Source: Alteromonas australica
GTDB lineage: Bacteria > Pseudomonadota > Gammaproteobacteria > Enterobacterales > Alteromonadaceae
Assembly: GCF_000730385.1 (NCBI RefSeq)
Contig: NZ_CP008849.1
Coordinates: 2,976,001-3,040,000, forward strand
DNA: 64,000 nt
Reading direction: 5' to 3'
Part shown: positions 1 through 9,015 of the stretch, piece by piece
How the letters are laid out: each line of letters begins with the position of its first letter
Position numbering within the stretch: the first letter of the stretch is position 1
Made by a program: the position numbers and the translations under genes
Notes under the pieces: model-generated
Databases searched by the model: none
Seen by the model: the letters and a program-made list of their open reading frames with translations, nothing else
What the model was told of the DNA's origin: nothing

Positions 1-293
1 TGCTTTAAAGGGAAAACGTGTGGCTCACTTCCATCTAGCTATTAAGTGATGAAGCACGGTGAACAGGATATCATATTGATAAACCTTACTCAGCTTTAGA
101 ACATGGTAAATAGGGTATAAGAGCAATGTCGTTGAATGTATCTAGGCAGACAGTGATAAATAACAGCGTGGGGATAAGAAGATGTTTAGCGCATAAGAGA
201 ATTGGGCTAAGTATCAGGCCCGCTCAGGGCGAGCAGGCCATGAAACTGTATACAAGTAGTTACTAATGAACTACGTAGCCAACCAGGCTAAGG
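1..293. other. left-edge region without a recognisable gene
   Basis: All six frames are closed by frequent stops, and no open frame of useful length enters from the left edge. The only structure seen is a short imperfect hairpin at 217-239 (GGCC, mismatch, GCTC, 5-nt loop, GAGC, mismatch, GGCC). It lies about 55 bases past the stop of the minus-strand gene that ends at 294. No T-run follows it on either strand, so it is at best a weak transcription-end or processing element. Confidence 0.5.
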
Positions 294-761
294 TTATTCA
301 GACAGGTTACGAACAACCACGTCTTGTGCAGTGTATTCACGTGCAAAATCTGCAATTTGCTTGTTATTACAGATGATGTTTTCACCTTCAAGGTTGTACT
401 GAGCTAGCGCTTGACGTGCGCCAACTTTAATTGCTGCTAAGCATGCTTTAGATGCTACGTTTTCATTTTTAGCAACAAGAGCCACTGTTTTTGCATTGCT
501 AGAAACTTCGTTGTTTCTGTACATGTGTGCAAATGTTCTTAGGCTTTCACCGTTACAACGCACTGTTGCGCTAAATGTTTCTGCATCGAATCCATTTTTT
601 CTGATGAAGCGTAGCGCTGGACCGAAACCTTCAGTCGCCGCAGTTAAACAGGCTTGAGTTTCAATATTCGCGTTAACAGGCTTAAGTACCACATCTTTGG
701 CAAAAGACGATACGCTGATAACAGAGAAGGTAAGAGCAAGTGCAAGAGTAGACAGTTTCAT
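294..761 (-). CDS. secreted DUF3718-like protein with two repeats
   Basis: Small exported protein of 155 aa whose function is not known. Residues 1-21 form a typical Sec signal peptide (K-S-T start, hydrophobic core, cleavage after SSFA). The mature part holds two related units: residues about 36-82 with C38 and C69, and about 105-142 with C107 and C131. Each has the pattern ACL-A-A, a basic/aromatic stretch, then a Cys-Asn near the end. The two cysteines per unit could form disulfides in the periplasm. This resembles the DUF3718 family common in Alteromonadales. The ATG start is supported by an AGGAA ribosome site seven bases upstream. It stands alone. The family name comes from pattern recall; export is well supported. 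Confidence 0.65.
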   Translation of the reverse strand: MKLSTLALALTFSVISVSSFAKDVVLKPVNANIETQACLTAATEGFGPALRFIRKNGFDAETFSATVRCNGESLRTFAHMYRNNEVSSNAKTVALVAKNENVASKACLAAIKVGARQALAQYNLEGENIICNNKQIADFAREYTAQDVVVRNLSE

Positions 762-1030
762 TTTGTATTCCTATTTCGTAACTAAATTAGATTTTCATCA
801 AAGTACGGATACATTATGACCAAAAATTACAGAAAATAAAGCATTTTCTGTAATTTTATTACGAAAAATAGGAATTATACGTAAAGATCACGTCAAAACT
901 GAAAGTCATTTACAAAAAGTTATAATTTACCTCAAACTTGTTACAAAAATGGCATTTCAGTTACCTCAATCCTTAGTATCCTCTGGGCTTTCGTGGCAAA
1001 GCGCTGCGTTAAATTCGAGGGAGCATTCTG

Positions 1031-1078
1031 ATGAAAAACGAAAATGAGAGGGGAAAAAACCGTAGAAAAGGGAAATAA
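1031..1078 (+). CDS. possible 15-aa charged micro-protein or sRNA-encoded peptide
   Basis: A 15-codon frame starts at ATG 1031 and ends TAA 1076-1078. A near-perfect Shine-Dalgarno GAGGGAG lies at 1017-1023 with seven-base spacing. The peptide has four Lys, three Arg and two Glu and no hydrophobic segment, so it is soluble and basic. An intrinsic terminator begins 14 bases after the stop, which defines a very short transcript. Alternatively the transcript could be a purine-rich small RNA with only an incidental frame. No homologue is recognised. A ribosome site and a terminator around so short a frame are the only evidence. Confidence 0.35.
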   Translation: MKNENERGKNRRKGK

Positions 1079-1091
1079 GCAGAAATTTCTA

Positions 1092-1120
1092 GCCCGCCAA
1101 AGGCGGGCATTTTGTTATTT
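1092..1120 (+). terminator. intrinsic terminator, plus strand
   Basis: Arms GCCCGCC (1092-1098) and GGCGGGC (1102-1108) with an AAA loop, followed by the T-rich tail ATTTTGTTATTTT. The minus-strand reading has a poorer tail, so the plus direction is preferred although no large plus-strand gene lies upstream. Confidence 0.75.
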
Positions 1121-1170
1121 TATTACAGAACAGAAGGATTGAACAAAGCGTCACTGCGCACATGCATCCC

Positions 1171-2283
1171 TTACAAAATTAAATCATGCATCCAGTTTAA
1201 TGAAGGAAGTTGCAGCTCTGGTTGATAAAATAGTCGGTTTAGTCTGCCCAAGAGGTTCACTGGCCGACTGGGATCATGGGACTTCACTCTATGCTGGCTT
1301 TCCGTTTGTAAGAACTCCCACGGTTGTAAATTCAGTTCATCAATATGAGCTTGGCTTACACCTAGCGACGACAATGTAGAAAGTATGCGCTCGGTCTTGC
1401 TTTGCGTTATCGGTAAAATGGCATGGCTATAAAGGTCATTTAGGGGCGCCCCCACCGCTTCAAGTGTATGATATATGGCTGTCCAAACAGCATCATGATC
1501 GAACGTCCAGCCCCGTGGCGCATAATAACCTTCAACTTCCCATTCTAATTCTGCATTGCTGGCTGCCACAGAGCTTTCCACCTGAGGTGAATAGGATAAG
1601 TCAGGTTGGGCACCAATATTATATGCGTCCACACTCATCGCCACGCAAATGATAAGGTCGCCACAGGCGACTGAATTTCTATACAACGCCTCGAAAGCCG
1701 CGCGTTTTACCCCCATCCATCCGTGCACGCGTGAAGGCTGTTCAACAAAATGCCTCACATCGTTAGGCAAATCTTCGCCATAATTTTCTATTAACAAAGG
1801 AAGTGGATTTTGATCTGGCGCTTCGTCAGGCATCCAAACTTCGTATTCTTGCCTGTTGTCAGCTTTACCACGGCTTTTAATTCCGTAAGACAAATTAACA
1901 GGACGACAAATACTTCTGTCTTCATCTACTTTATGAAAATATTCAGATCGCATGCGTTTAATAAAAGGCGCATCTAAGCCGGCAAGCGCCGCCGTGGGAT
2001 AGCGGTATCCAATTTCAGAATGCTTCACCATGCTCAATCCAGGAACATGCTCTACCAACTTTGATTTTACCCCCTCTAAAACATTCACTTTCGGTAAAAC
2101 AATACTTCGTTCTGGCTCTATGGTCAGTCTCTGTCCGTCATCGGTCACAAACTTTGGTGTTTTATGAAATTCATACTGCGGGAAACCAAGCTCAGCAACG
2201 GCGGCATTACGGTAATGAGATAAATCGCTGAATAACGCGGCGTGGTTTCTTATATGTTTAAAAAGCGGGCGGTGTTCGTTCAT
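1171..2283 (-). CDS. unrecognised 370-aa cytosolic protein
   Basis: I do not recognise a family. The protein has no signal peptide and no membrane helix. It is rich in aromatic and acidic residues, with many Trp, Tyr and His spread along the length (for example the VHGWMGVKRAAF stretch at about 185-196). The start at 2283 is well supported by GGAAGAAG with four-base spacing. It is a single gene: upstream lies the minus-strand PaaX-like gene (118-base gap) and downstream the small plus-strand unit. Codon use looks ordinary for the window. Coding status is well supported by length; no function is proposed. Confidence 0.75.
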   Translation of the reverse strand: MNEHRPLFKHIRNHAALFSDLSHYRNAAVAELGFPQYEFHKTPKFVTDDGQRLTIEPERSIVLPKVNVLEGVKSKLVEHVPGLSMVKHSEIGYRYPTAALAGLDAPFIKRMRSEYFHKVDEDRSICRPVNLSYGIKSRGKADNRQEYEVWMPDEAPDQNPLPLLIENYGEDLPNDVRHFVEQPSRVHGWMGVKRAAFEALYRNSVACGDLIICVAMSVDAYNIGAQPDLSYSPQVESSVAASNAELEWEVEGYYAPRGWTFDHDAVWTAIYHTLEAVGAPLNDLYSHAILPITQSKTERILSTLSSLGVSQAHIDELNLQPWEFLQTESQHRVKSHDPSRPVNLLGRLNRLFYQPELQLPSLNWMHDLIL

Positions 2284-2401
2284 GCTACTTCTTCCAAAAT
2301 ACGGCTAAAGGTACGGCCAAAGGAACGGCGTTTGGGGCTCATTTATTTGTGCTTGGTTCCAATTAGAATAACGTTTGAAAAATGAAAATCTTGTCACCAA
2401 A

Positions 2402-3250
2402 CTACCCCGTTTTACATTCACCGTCTAGACGTAAAAACTTAAACCAAATATCTTCACCTACCTTATCGTAGGCTTTCACTATCTCGGTAAAGTCTCTACG
2501 CAACTGCTCATCAATAAGGGGCGCAGGAAGGAGAGGATCAAAAACAAGTTGACGTAAGGCTCTGTCGCCCACTAAATAACTGGCCTTTGCTGCGTCGTTT
2601 AAAGGCAACTTCGGCAATTGCGACAAAGACGTTTCTAACGCGGCTGCGCTTTCCCTGTAAGATTGTTCCAGTTGCGAGGTATTCCACAGTCGTTTCGCCT
2701 GCCCCTCATGTTCATCATCGAGTTGTGACAAGGCAAACACTAAGGCTGTTTTTTCTAACCCTATGCTATGCAGTTGGCTCCTCACCGCACTGACACCATT
2801 GCGGATATTATTGGGGCGTATGTATAAATCAGCTGAAAGTTGCTGCATGCCTACCAAGCTCAGCGCCCGTTCGCGAGCGCGAAAGGCTTTTCTGTCACTT
2901 TTTTTCAGTTCACTGGTATTCACACACACCCAATCGCCCTGCCATGAGCAAAGTAAAGACTCGGCTTCGCGCCAGTGATTCACTTGCTGTGCAAATGCAA
3001 CACCTTCTGCGCCCAATGTATAGCACCCGCGCTGGGCTTTATTTAGCAAATTTGAGGCGACTAACCTATTCAGCGTCACCCGGATGTTGTTCTGTGAAAT
3101 ACCAAAAAGTGCGCCTGTTCTCACCGCACTTTGTACATCCATTCTCACCCCGTCTCTTGAACTAAATAGCTTAAGCAGCAAATGGCGGGGAACAGGCTTA
3201 GCGCTTTGAGGGGCGTGCGAGGGTGATGATAGGAATGGCATTGCGTTCAC
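2402..3250 (-). CDS. PaaX-family transcriptional regulator
   Basis: Likely DNA-binding repressor of the PaaX family, whose founder controls phenylacetyl-CoA catabolism. The N-terminal third (about 20-85) is a winged helix with the family pattern: a LLKLFS-like helix, then NNIRVTLNRLVASNLL, then a wing ending in YTLG. The rest matches PaaX middle and C-terminal domains (RARERALSL about 130; LYIRPNN about 150; final LRRDFTEIVKAYDKVGEDIWFK). Length of 282 aa is close to the family norm near 300. The gene is divergent from the AidB-like acyl-CoA dehydrogenase at 3406, its most likely target. Start is uncertain: GTG at 3250, or ATG at 3241 three codons later; neither has a strong ribosome site. 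Confidence 0.8.
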   Translation of the reverse strand: MNAMPFLSSPSHAPQSAKPVPRHLLLKLFSSRDGVRMDVQSAVRTGALFGISQNNIRVTLNRLVASNLLNKAQRGCYTLGAEGVAFAQQVNHWREAESLLCSWQGDWVCVNTSELKKSDRKAFRARERALSLVGMQQLSADLYIRPNNIRNGVSAVRSQLHSIGLEKTALVFALSQLDDEHEGQAKRLWNTSQLEQSYRESAAALETSLSQLPKLPLNDAAKASYLVGDRALRQLVFDPLLPAPLIDEQLRRDFTEIVKAYDKVGEDIWFKFLRLDGECKTG

Positions 3251-3405
3251 TAGGAAATTATTAAATAAAGATGTTTAAACACTGTACCCCAAAAGCAGAG
3301 CTCAACAAATGCAGAATTCTACCCCACCACCAATATTACACAATTTGACAATAATTACATTTGAGAGTAATAGTTGATTTATCCTATTTCACTCGAGATC
3401 GCCCC

Positions 3406-5058
3406 ATGAGCTATTCTGACCGCTTCGATACCCACATTGTTGAAAACCAGCCCACCCCACCCACACCTTATAACCTATGGTCAGAAGACCCTATGCTATT
3501 GCATTGGACACAATGCAATAGCATAGGGGAAATGCCAGAGGTGCTGCATCATTATGGCCAACTGGCTGGGCACAGCTTGATGGATGACGGTGAACACGCC
3601 AATAAACATAAACCTGAGTTACACCTTTTCGATAGGTATGGCCGGCGAAGAGATGAAGTACATTTTCACCCGAGTTACCACCGCCTTATGGATAGTGCCA
3701 TGAGCAAGGGTGTACATAACTATTCTTGGCAGCACAAGAATAAGGGAAGTGCCCATATCGTGCGAGCCGCATTGCTCTTCATGCATTGCCAAGCAGACGC
3801 GGGTACTACCTGCCCCCTCACCATGACCCATGCCGCTGTACCTGCATTAAAGCAAGGAAAACATCTACCACCTTACTGGTTGGAAAAGTTAGTACATGGC
3901 CAATACGACCCTCGTGACATACCGGCGATGGATAAAGCGGGTGTCACCATAGGTATGGGAATGACAGAAAAACAAGGGGGGTCTGATGTGAGACGCAACA
4001 CGACAAAAGCTATCCCAAATGACGATGGAAGCTATTCCATTATTGGCCATAAGTTTTTCTTTTCAGCTCCCATGTGCGATGCGCACCTTATTTTGGCTCA
4101 AACGGAAGGCGGTTTGAGTTGCTTTTTGTTACCACGAATTTTAGAAAATGGGCAACGCAATCATGTGCGTATTCAGCGATTAAAAGACAAACTGGGGGAC
4201 TGGAGTAATGCCTCATCGGAAGTTGAATTTACCGGTGCGACTGGCTTTCTGATAGGTGAAGAGGGGCGTGGTGTGCCGGTGATTATCGACATGGTGTCGT
4301 TAACACGACTAGATTGTATGATTGGCTCCTCTGCGCTAATGCGCCAAGGTTTGGTCCAAGCTGTCCATCACGTGAGTGAGCGAGAAGCGTTTGGAAAGCG
4401 GCTTATTGAGCAGCCCCTTATGAAAAACGTGATTGCCGATTTAACTTTAGAGTGTGCTAGCCATGTTGCCTTAACCATGCGTGTAGCCAAAGCCGTAGAT
4501 GCCGCCGAAAATGACAATACTGAAGCCGCGTTCGCCCGCATAGCCACTGCCATTGGCAAGTACTGGATATGTAAACGCACAGCCACCTTCATTAACGAAG
4601 CACAAGAATGTTTAGGTGGTATAGGTTATGTTGAAGAAAACATACTTCCCCGCTTATATCGTCAAGCGCCTCTTAATTCCATTTGGGAGGGCAGCGGCAA
4701 TGTTCAGTGCCTAGACGTATTGCGCGCCATTGCGAAAGACCCTCAATCTAAACACGCGCTTTTTCAGGAATTAACGCATGCTCGCGGGAAAAACCGCCAT
4801 TACGACAACTTTGTTGTAGAGCTAACACTAGCGTTCAACCAACATGAAGACATAGAGGTTAGAAGTCGTTTACTTACTGAAAAAACGGCGCTTGCCCTTC
4901 AAGCTGCTCAGTTGCTAAAACATGGTGAAGGTGTTTTAGCGGACGCCTTTTGCGAAAGCAGGCTATCGCATCAGCATGGAATGGCGTTTGGTACGTTACC
5001 TGCCCATGTTCCCTTTGATGACATCATCGCCACCGGCTTGGTTACGCCTCGCCAATAG
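3406..5058 (+). CDS. aidB: AidB-like acyl-CoA dehydrogenase
   Basis: FAD-dependent acyl-CoA dehydrogenase of the AidB/isovaleryl-CoA branch, 550 aa from ATG 3406. Comparison from memory with E. coli AidB shows matching blocks: RFHP-like VHFHP, GMGMTEKQGGSDVRRNTT (FAD site), RLKDKLG..SNASSEVEF, LTRLDCMIGS, and the C-terminal LGGIGYVEE..NSIWEGSGNVQCLDVLR. AidB binds DNA and is tied to alkylation stress, but relatives act in acyl-CoA or leucine catabolism; the adjacent PaaX-like gene favours catabolism. A TTG at 3361 would extend the frame by 15 residues and is less likely. Codons 28-41 contain a perfect 18-bp inverted repeat (3489-3528). Confidence 0.85.
   Translation: MSYSDRFDTHIVENQPTPPTPYNLWSEDPMLLHWTQCNSIGEMPEVLHHYGQLAGHSLMDDGEHANKHKPELHLFDRYGRRRDEVHFHPSYHRLMDSAMSKGVHNYSWQHKNKGSAHIVRAALLFMHCQADAGTTCPLTMTHAAVPALKQGKHLPPYWLEKLVHGQYDPRDIPAMDKAGVTIGMGMTEKQGGSDVRRNTTKAIPNDDGSYSIIGHKFFFSAPMCDAHLILAQTEGGLSCFLLPRILENGQRNHVRIQRLKDKLGDWSNASSEVEFTGATGFLIGEEGRGVPVIIDMVSLTRLDCMIGSSALMRQGLVQAVHHVSEREAFGKRLIEQPLMKNVIADLTLECASHVALTMRVAKAVDAAENDNTEAAFARIATAIGKYWICKRTATFINEAQECLGGIGYVEENILPRLYRQAPLNSIWEGSGNVQCLDVLRAIAKDPQSKHALFQELTHARGKNRHYDNFVVELTLAFNQHEDIEVRSRLLTEKTALALQAAQLLKHGEGVLADAFCESRLSHQHGMAFGTLPAHVPFDDIIATGLVTPRQ
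3489..3528. repeat. perfect 18-bp inverted repeat inside the aidB-like gene
   Basis: Arms 3489-3506 (CCCTATGCTATTGCATTG) and 3511-3528 are exact reverse complements separated by the four bases GACA. The repeat lies about 85 bases after the ATG and would form a very stable hairpin in the mRNA or a cruciform in DNA. The reading frame stays open through it. Confidence 0.95.
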
Positions 5059-5171
5059 AGATTCTTTTAAGGAGTGCCCATGTAAACACACTTTACATTT
5101 AACCCCGCGCATTCAATAAGGGCTTGGGGTAAACTAGGCTATTTGCCCCTTAAATGACCATAGGATTATAA

Positions 5172-5741
5172 ATGAACGTTAAAGTGCTTTCCTTCATTGC
5201 CATTGCCAGCCTACCTTTGAGCGCGCCGGCGTCAGCAAATGATACGTTAAACCAACTGAAAGGCTTACTTGGCAACCAGACAACCGCTGAAGCCGCCACA
5301 TCTACCGACAGTACCGTAGATTTAAGTCGCCTTGTTAGTCTTATTTCAGACAATCTTGACGTCTCAGAAACCCAATCTGAAGGCGGGATTGCGTCGGTAA
5401 TGAATTACGTACAAGGAAATTTATCAAGCACGGATTACACCCAACTGGCTAGCAATATACCAGGCATAGATTCATTGTTAGATAATGTGCCTAGCTTAAG
5501 TGACACGTCCACAGCAAGTTCAAGCTCATCGTTGACCGGCTTACTCAATAAAGCCTCCGAATATAGCGACACGCTAAAATCAGTGAACGATCTTAAACAA
5601 CAATTCGAAGCGTTAGGCTTATCTACCGACATGATCAGCAGCTTTGTAACCCAAATATCCAGCTACTTAAATTCGAATGCCAGCGAAGAAACCCAATCTT
5701 TATTTACGTCAGGCCTAGATAATTTACTAACAGCGCTTTAA
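5172..5741 (+). CDS. secreted DUF2780 (VcgC/VcgE-like) protein
   Basis: Exported protein of 189 aa; function unknown. Residues 1-23 are a Sec signal peptide (MNVKVLSFIAIASLPLSAPASA). The central part matches the DUF2780 pattern: LSRLVSLISDNLDVSETQSEGGIASV at about 50-75, then LSSTDYTQLASNIPGIDSLL, and a C-terminal helix pair ending in a run of Leu. A Ser/Thr-rich linker lies at about 115-125. ATG 5172 has AGGA seven bases upstream. It precedes the DUF748 gene by 96 bases in the same direction and could be co-transcribed with it; both would then concern the envelope. Confidence 0.8.
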   Translation: MNVKVLSFIAIASLPLSAPASANDTLNQLKGLLGNQTTAEAATSTDSTVDLSRLVSLISDNLDVSETQSEGGIASVMNYVQGNLSSTDYTQLASNIPGIDSLLDNVPSLSDTSTASSSSSLTGLLNKASEYSDTLKSVNDLKQQFEALGLSTDMISSFVTQISSYLNSNASEETQSLFTSGLDNLLTAL

Positions 5742-5837
5742 TCTAGAGTGAAGGGCTGCACACATTACATCTTAGTGCTGCAGCTCTCTTCACGCCCATC
5801 ACTTGGCAACAACTCAACCTTCACAGATAGTACATTT

Positions 5838-8800
5838 ATGTCTTTTAAAAATGCTCAGCTTGCGTTTAGTCGTCAACCTAAATGGTTTCGAATTACTTCT
5901 TACTTAGCAACCGCCTATCTGTGTTACGCCATTATTCTAGGCGCTGTCATACCTGCTGTGCTAAAAGCAAAACTGCCTAACGTGGCTGCAGACGTGTTAG
6001 GCAGACAGGTTGAACTTAACGACGTTAGTATTAATCCGTTTTTACTCAACGCCGAGCTTTCCCAATTCACAATCTTCGAACAAAATGGAAAAACGCCCTT
6101 TTTCACGGTAGAAAGTTTTGCCCTTGATGTTGCCTTTTTACGCTCGCTTATTACGCTGACGCCGACCCTAGAATCGATAGACATTAATGCCCCTTATGTT
6201 CACCTTGCACGGTTAGACAACCGCGCCGACAAAGCCAACACGCAGTTGAATATCAGCGATATTCTTACAACACTGGCGGCATCAAATGCTCAGAGCAACG
6301 AGGTCACAGACGAGGAAAGTGTGGGCGACATTCCCCATCTAAGGATTGCAAAATTTCAGTTGCAGCAGGGACATGCATTATTTACTGACCAAATCACGGG
6401 CGCAAAACTTGACTACCCACAGCTAGAATTAGTGCTTAATGATATCGATACACGTGCAACGATAGCCACTGAATCTCAAACGCAACAAGACAATCGATAT
6501 GCCTTTGATATCACTACTGCGGAACAGGGTCATGTGTCGATGCGGGGTGATTTTCAACTTGCGCCGCTTGTCGCCACCACGCAAATATCCTTGTCGAATA
6601 TTGCCTTAGCCCCCTTATGGCCGCTTTCCGACAATGCCATTTCAGCCAAACTGGATCAAGGTACCCTAAACCTTGACTTTATCGCCAAATTTGAAGCCCT
6701 CACAGACACCTTTGCGTTTCATTTAAACGAAGGTGAATTAAGCCTTAATGACATTGTTTTTTCTTACCAAGACGAAGCGCTGGTTAACCTTCCGGTTTTA
6801 AAGCTTGAAAATATGCGTATCAACAGCCTTATCCAACAGGTAGACATTGAACATATTGGCATTGAAGGGTTAACCGTAAAGGGCGTATATGACGATAAAG
6901 GGCTCAATTTACAGCGGCTATTTTCACCTCATTTAGCTCCCACCAACGATGATAGTGCACAGCAGAATAGCCCTTCTGCAGCTACCTCAGACTCTTCCGA
7001 CGATACCGCCTCTGATTGGCGAGTAGAGTTATCAACCTTTTCTTTCATACAAGGGAGTCTTCAACTTCAAGAGCGTCAATTTAACGACAATACCTTTTGG
7101 CACCTTAGCCAATTATCATTAGAAACGGGGCCCGTTTCTTCAACACTCGCCAATCCTATCGATTACTCTTTTTACACCGCTGTTTCAGCAAGCAATAGCG
7201 CAGAAGGTGCTAGTAGTGAAAGAACAAAAGGCACCTTTAGTAGTGTAGGTAGTGTCGACGCCACCACGCAATCCGTGAAAGGATGTGCAGAACTCCATCA
7301 TTTTGAGTTAGACCAATTCCAACAATACGCAGAAAGATATGCACGCATCACCATTGAAGATGGCGCATTTTCGTCCACGCTCGCTTTTAAGGCCAGCGCT
7401 GACGGCCAGATAGACCTTCACGCCAACGCTGATATTAGGTCACTGAATGTACTCGATAACACGCAATCTCCTTTATTGAAATGGCAGTCATTGTCATTAT
7501 CTGACATTCACTATAGCGCCAAAGAAAACGGGTTAACCATTAACGATGTTATTTTCGACAGCCCCTACGCTCGCATGGTTATTGATGAAAATAAAGCCAC
7601 GAATATCAGTGCATTGCTTGTTCCGCAAACCACGCATTCTGCAAATGAAAATGCGATAACTAAAGCGCAAGCGCCCACGACACAAAACAAGGACGCAATG
7701 GCCATAATGGTCAACCATGTAGGCATTAAGGAAGGTAGTGCTTACTTTGCTGACCATTCTTTAACGCCACGTTTTGCCTCAAAAATAGACAGGTTAAATG
7801 GTTACGTCGATAACTTAGATTCACGCAGTGATAGCGCAGCAAACGTCAATATAGAAGGTAAAATTGATGGCTATGCACCGGTGCAACTAAAAGGGCAGAT
7901 TAACCCACTAAAAGAAGATATCTTTCTAGACCTTCTATTCTCTGTAGATGGCGCTGAGCTAACCTCTGTCAACCCCTACTCTGGCACCTATATGGGGCAC
8001 TACATAGATAAAGGGCTCTTATCACTTGATGTAGAATACACCCTTAACCACAATCAACTCCAAGGGAATAACCATGTGGTGATTGACCAGCTCACGCTAG
8101 GGCAAAAATCCGATTCAGATCAAGCCCTAAGTCTCCCGTTAGGACTGGCCATCGCACTTCTAGAAGATAGCCAAGGCGTGATTGACTTAGGACTAGAAGT
8201 ATCGGGAGATTTAGACAGTCCCACATTTGGCTTTGGCTCAATTATTCTCAACGCCCTTGGCAACTTGATCACTAAAGCGGTAACCGCTCCATTTAGCTTA
8301 TTAGCTAATTTGGTGGGCAGCGACGAGGAACTCGACCACATTGCCTTTGCTCCGGGCAGTTCTAACATTAGCGAGCAAGGTGAAGACACCTTAGATACGC
8401 TTACTAAAGCACTAAAATCGCGGCCTCGATTGAGGGTGAATATCGAAGGTACTGTCGATGCGGTTAGCGACGCCACTGCGCTAGCAGAATCTATGGTTAA
8501 ACAAGCTATATTAGCACGTACGAATCTGTCGACTCTGCCAGCGGATTTAACCGCCAGCTCGGTACCGCTTAGCGGCGAAATTACAGATGCACTCACTGCG
8601 CTATACAGCGAAACATTCAATAGTGACATTCAACAGGAACGTCAACATATCTTGTCTACATTACAACAAGAAAAAGCTCAAGAGGAGGGGAATGAAGCAG
8701 CCCTCCCTTATATACCTAGCGAGGAAAGCGTGCAACGAGTGTTGAATATCACCATGTATAACACACTAAGAAATAAAGTGACGATTACCGAGGCTGAACT

Positions 8801-8951
8801 TGCGAACCTTGCGGAGTCACGGGCAAAGGCGGTGAAAGGTTACTTGGTGAATACTGGCGGCCTGGAAACGACACGGGTGTTTTTACTGAACAGCCAACAT
8901 CATTTGCAAAGCGAATACAGTGGCGTGGAATTAACGCTTGAGGCCAATTAA
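5838..8951 (+). CDS. DUF748 / AsmA-like envelope protein
   Basis: Large inner-membrane-anchored periplasmic protein of 1037 aa from ATG 5838 (a GTG at 5748 would add 30 poor residues). An N-terminal helix (about 15-45, ending AVIPAVLKAKLP) anchors it, and the rest is the repetitive beta-rich DUF748 fold related to AsmA. Recognisable parts are VELNDVSINPFLLNAELSQF near residue 60, a low-complexity Ser/Asp linker near residue 385, and the end block FAPGSSNISEQGEDTLDTL at about 835, an OmpA-like tail usual in this family. AsmA-like proteins are thought to act in outer-membrane lipid transport or homeostasis; here the role is inferred from the family only. Confidence 0.8.
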   Translation: MSFKNAQLAFSRQPKWFRITSYLATAYLCYAIILGAVIPAVLKAKLPNVAADVLGRQVELNDVSINPFLLNAELSQFTIFEQNGKTPFFTVESFALDVAFLRSLITLTPTLESIDINAPYVHLARLDNRADKANTQLNISDILTTLAASNAQSNEVTDEESVGDIPHLRIAKFQLQQGHALFTDQITGAKLDYPQLELVLNDIDTRATIATESQTQQDNRYAFDITTAEQGHVSMRGDFQLAPLVATTQISLSNIALAPLWPLSDNAISAKLDQGTLNLDFIAKFEALTDTFAFHLNEGELSLNDIVFSYQDEALVNLPVLKLENMRINSLIQQVDIEHIGIEGLTVKGVYDDKGLNLQRLFSPHLAPTNDDSAQQNSPSAATSDSSDDTASDWRVELSTFSFIQGSLQLQERQFNDNTFWHLSQLSLETGPVSSTLANPIDYSFYTAVSASNSAEGASSERTKGTFSSVGSVDATTQSVKGCAELHHFELDQFQQYAERYARITIEDGAFSSTLAFKASADGQIDLHANADIRSLNVLDNTQSPLLKWQSLSLSDIHYSAKENGLTINDVIFDSPYARMVIDENKATNISALLVPQTTHSANENAITKAQAPTTQNKDAMAIMVNHVGIKEGSAYFADHSLTPRFASKIDRLNGYVDNLDSRSDSAANVNIEGKIDGYAPVQLKGQINPLKEDIFLDLLFSVDGAELTSVNPYSGTYMGHYIDKGLLSLDVEYTLNHNQLQGNNHVVIDQLTLGQKSDSDQALSLPLGLAIALLEDSQGVIDLGLEVSGDLDSPTFGFGSIILNALGNLITKAVTAPFSLLANLVGSDEELDHIAFAPGSSNISEQGEDTLDTLTKALKSRPRLRVNIEGTVDAVSDATALAESMVKQAILARTNLSTLPADLTASSVPLSGEITDALTALYSETFNSDIQQERQHILSTLQQEKAQEEGNEAALPYIPSEESVQRVLNITMYNTLRNKVTITEAELANLAESRAKAVKGYLVNTGGLETTRVFLLNSQHHLQSEYSGVELTLEAN

Positions 8952-8984
8952 AATAAAGCGATAACGTTCAACAAACAGTTAAAC

Positions 8985-9009
8985 AAGGGCGTTGCTTAGC
9001 AACGCCCTT
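8985..9009. terminator. convergent-gene terminator hairpin
   Basis: Perfect 11-bp arms AAGGGCGTTGC (8985-8995) and its complement (8999-9009) with a TTA loop, between the DUF748 gene (+) and gloA (-). The minus-strand reading is followed by TTGTTTAACTGTTT, a modest U-tract, so it probably serves gloA best and may act both ways. Confidence 0.7.
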
Positions 9010-9015
9010 ACGAGG

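Larger units (their letters stand above)
762..1170. other. 409-base intergenic region with orphan + strand terminator
   Basis: Both flanking genes (ends at 761 and 1171) are on the minus strand, yet this gap carries a strong plus-strand hairpin plus T-rich tail at 1092-1120, preceded by a 15-codon frame with a good ribosome site at 1031. The A/T-rich left part (780-960) probably holds the minus-strand promoter of the DUF3718-like gene and perhaps a plus-strand promoter. A plus-strand transcription unit, either a small protein mRNA or a small RNA, is the simplest reading. Confidence 0.45.

Noticed and set aside
2..49. Open frame entering from the left edge, 15 codons to a stop
   Set aside because: Too short to tell a gene end from chance; no motif.
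8120..8629. 169-codon minus-strand frame inside the DUF748 gene
   Set aside because: Antisense shadow of a clear coding region; the protein has no recognisable features and no ribosome site.
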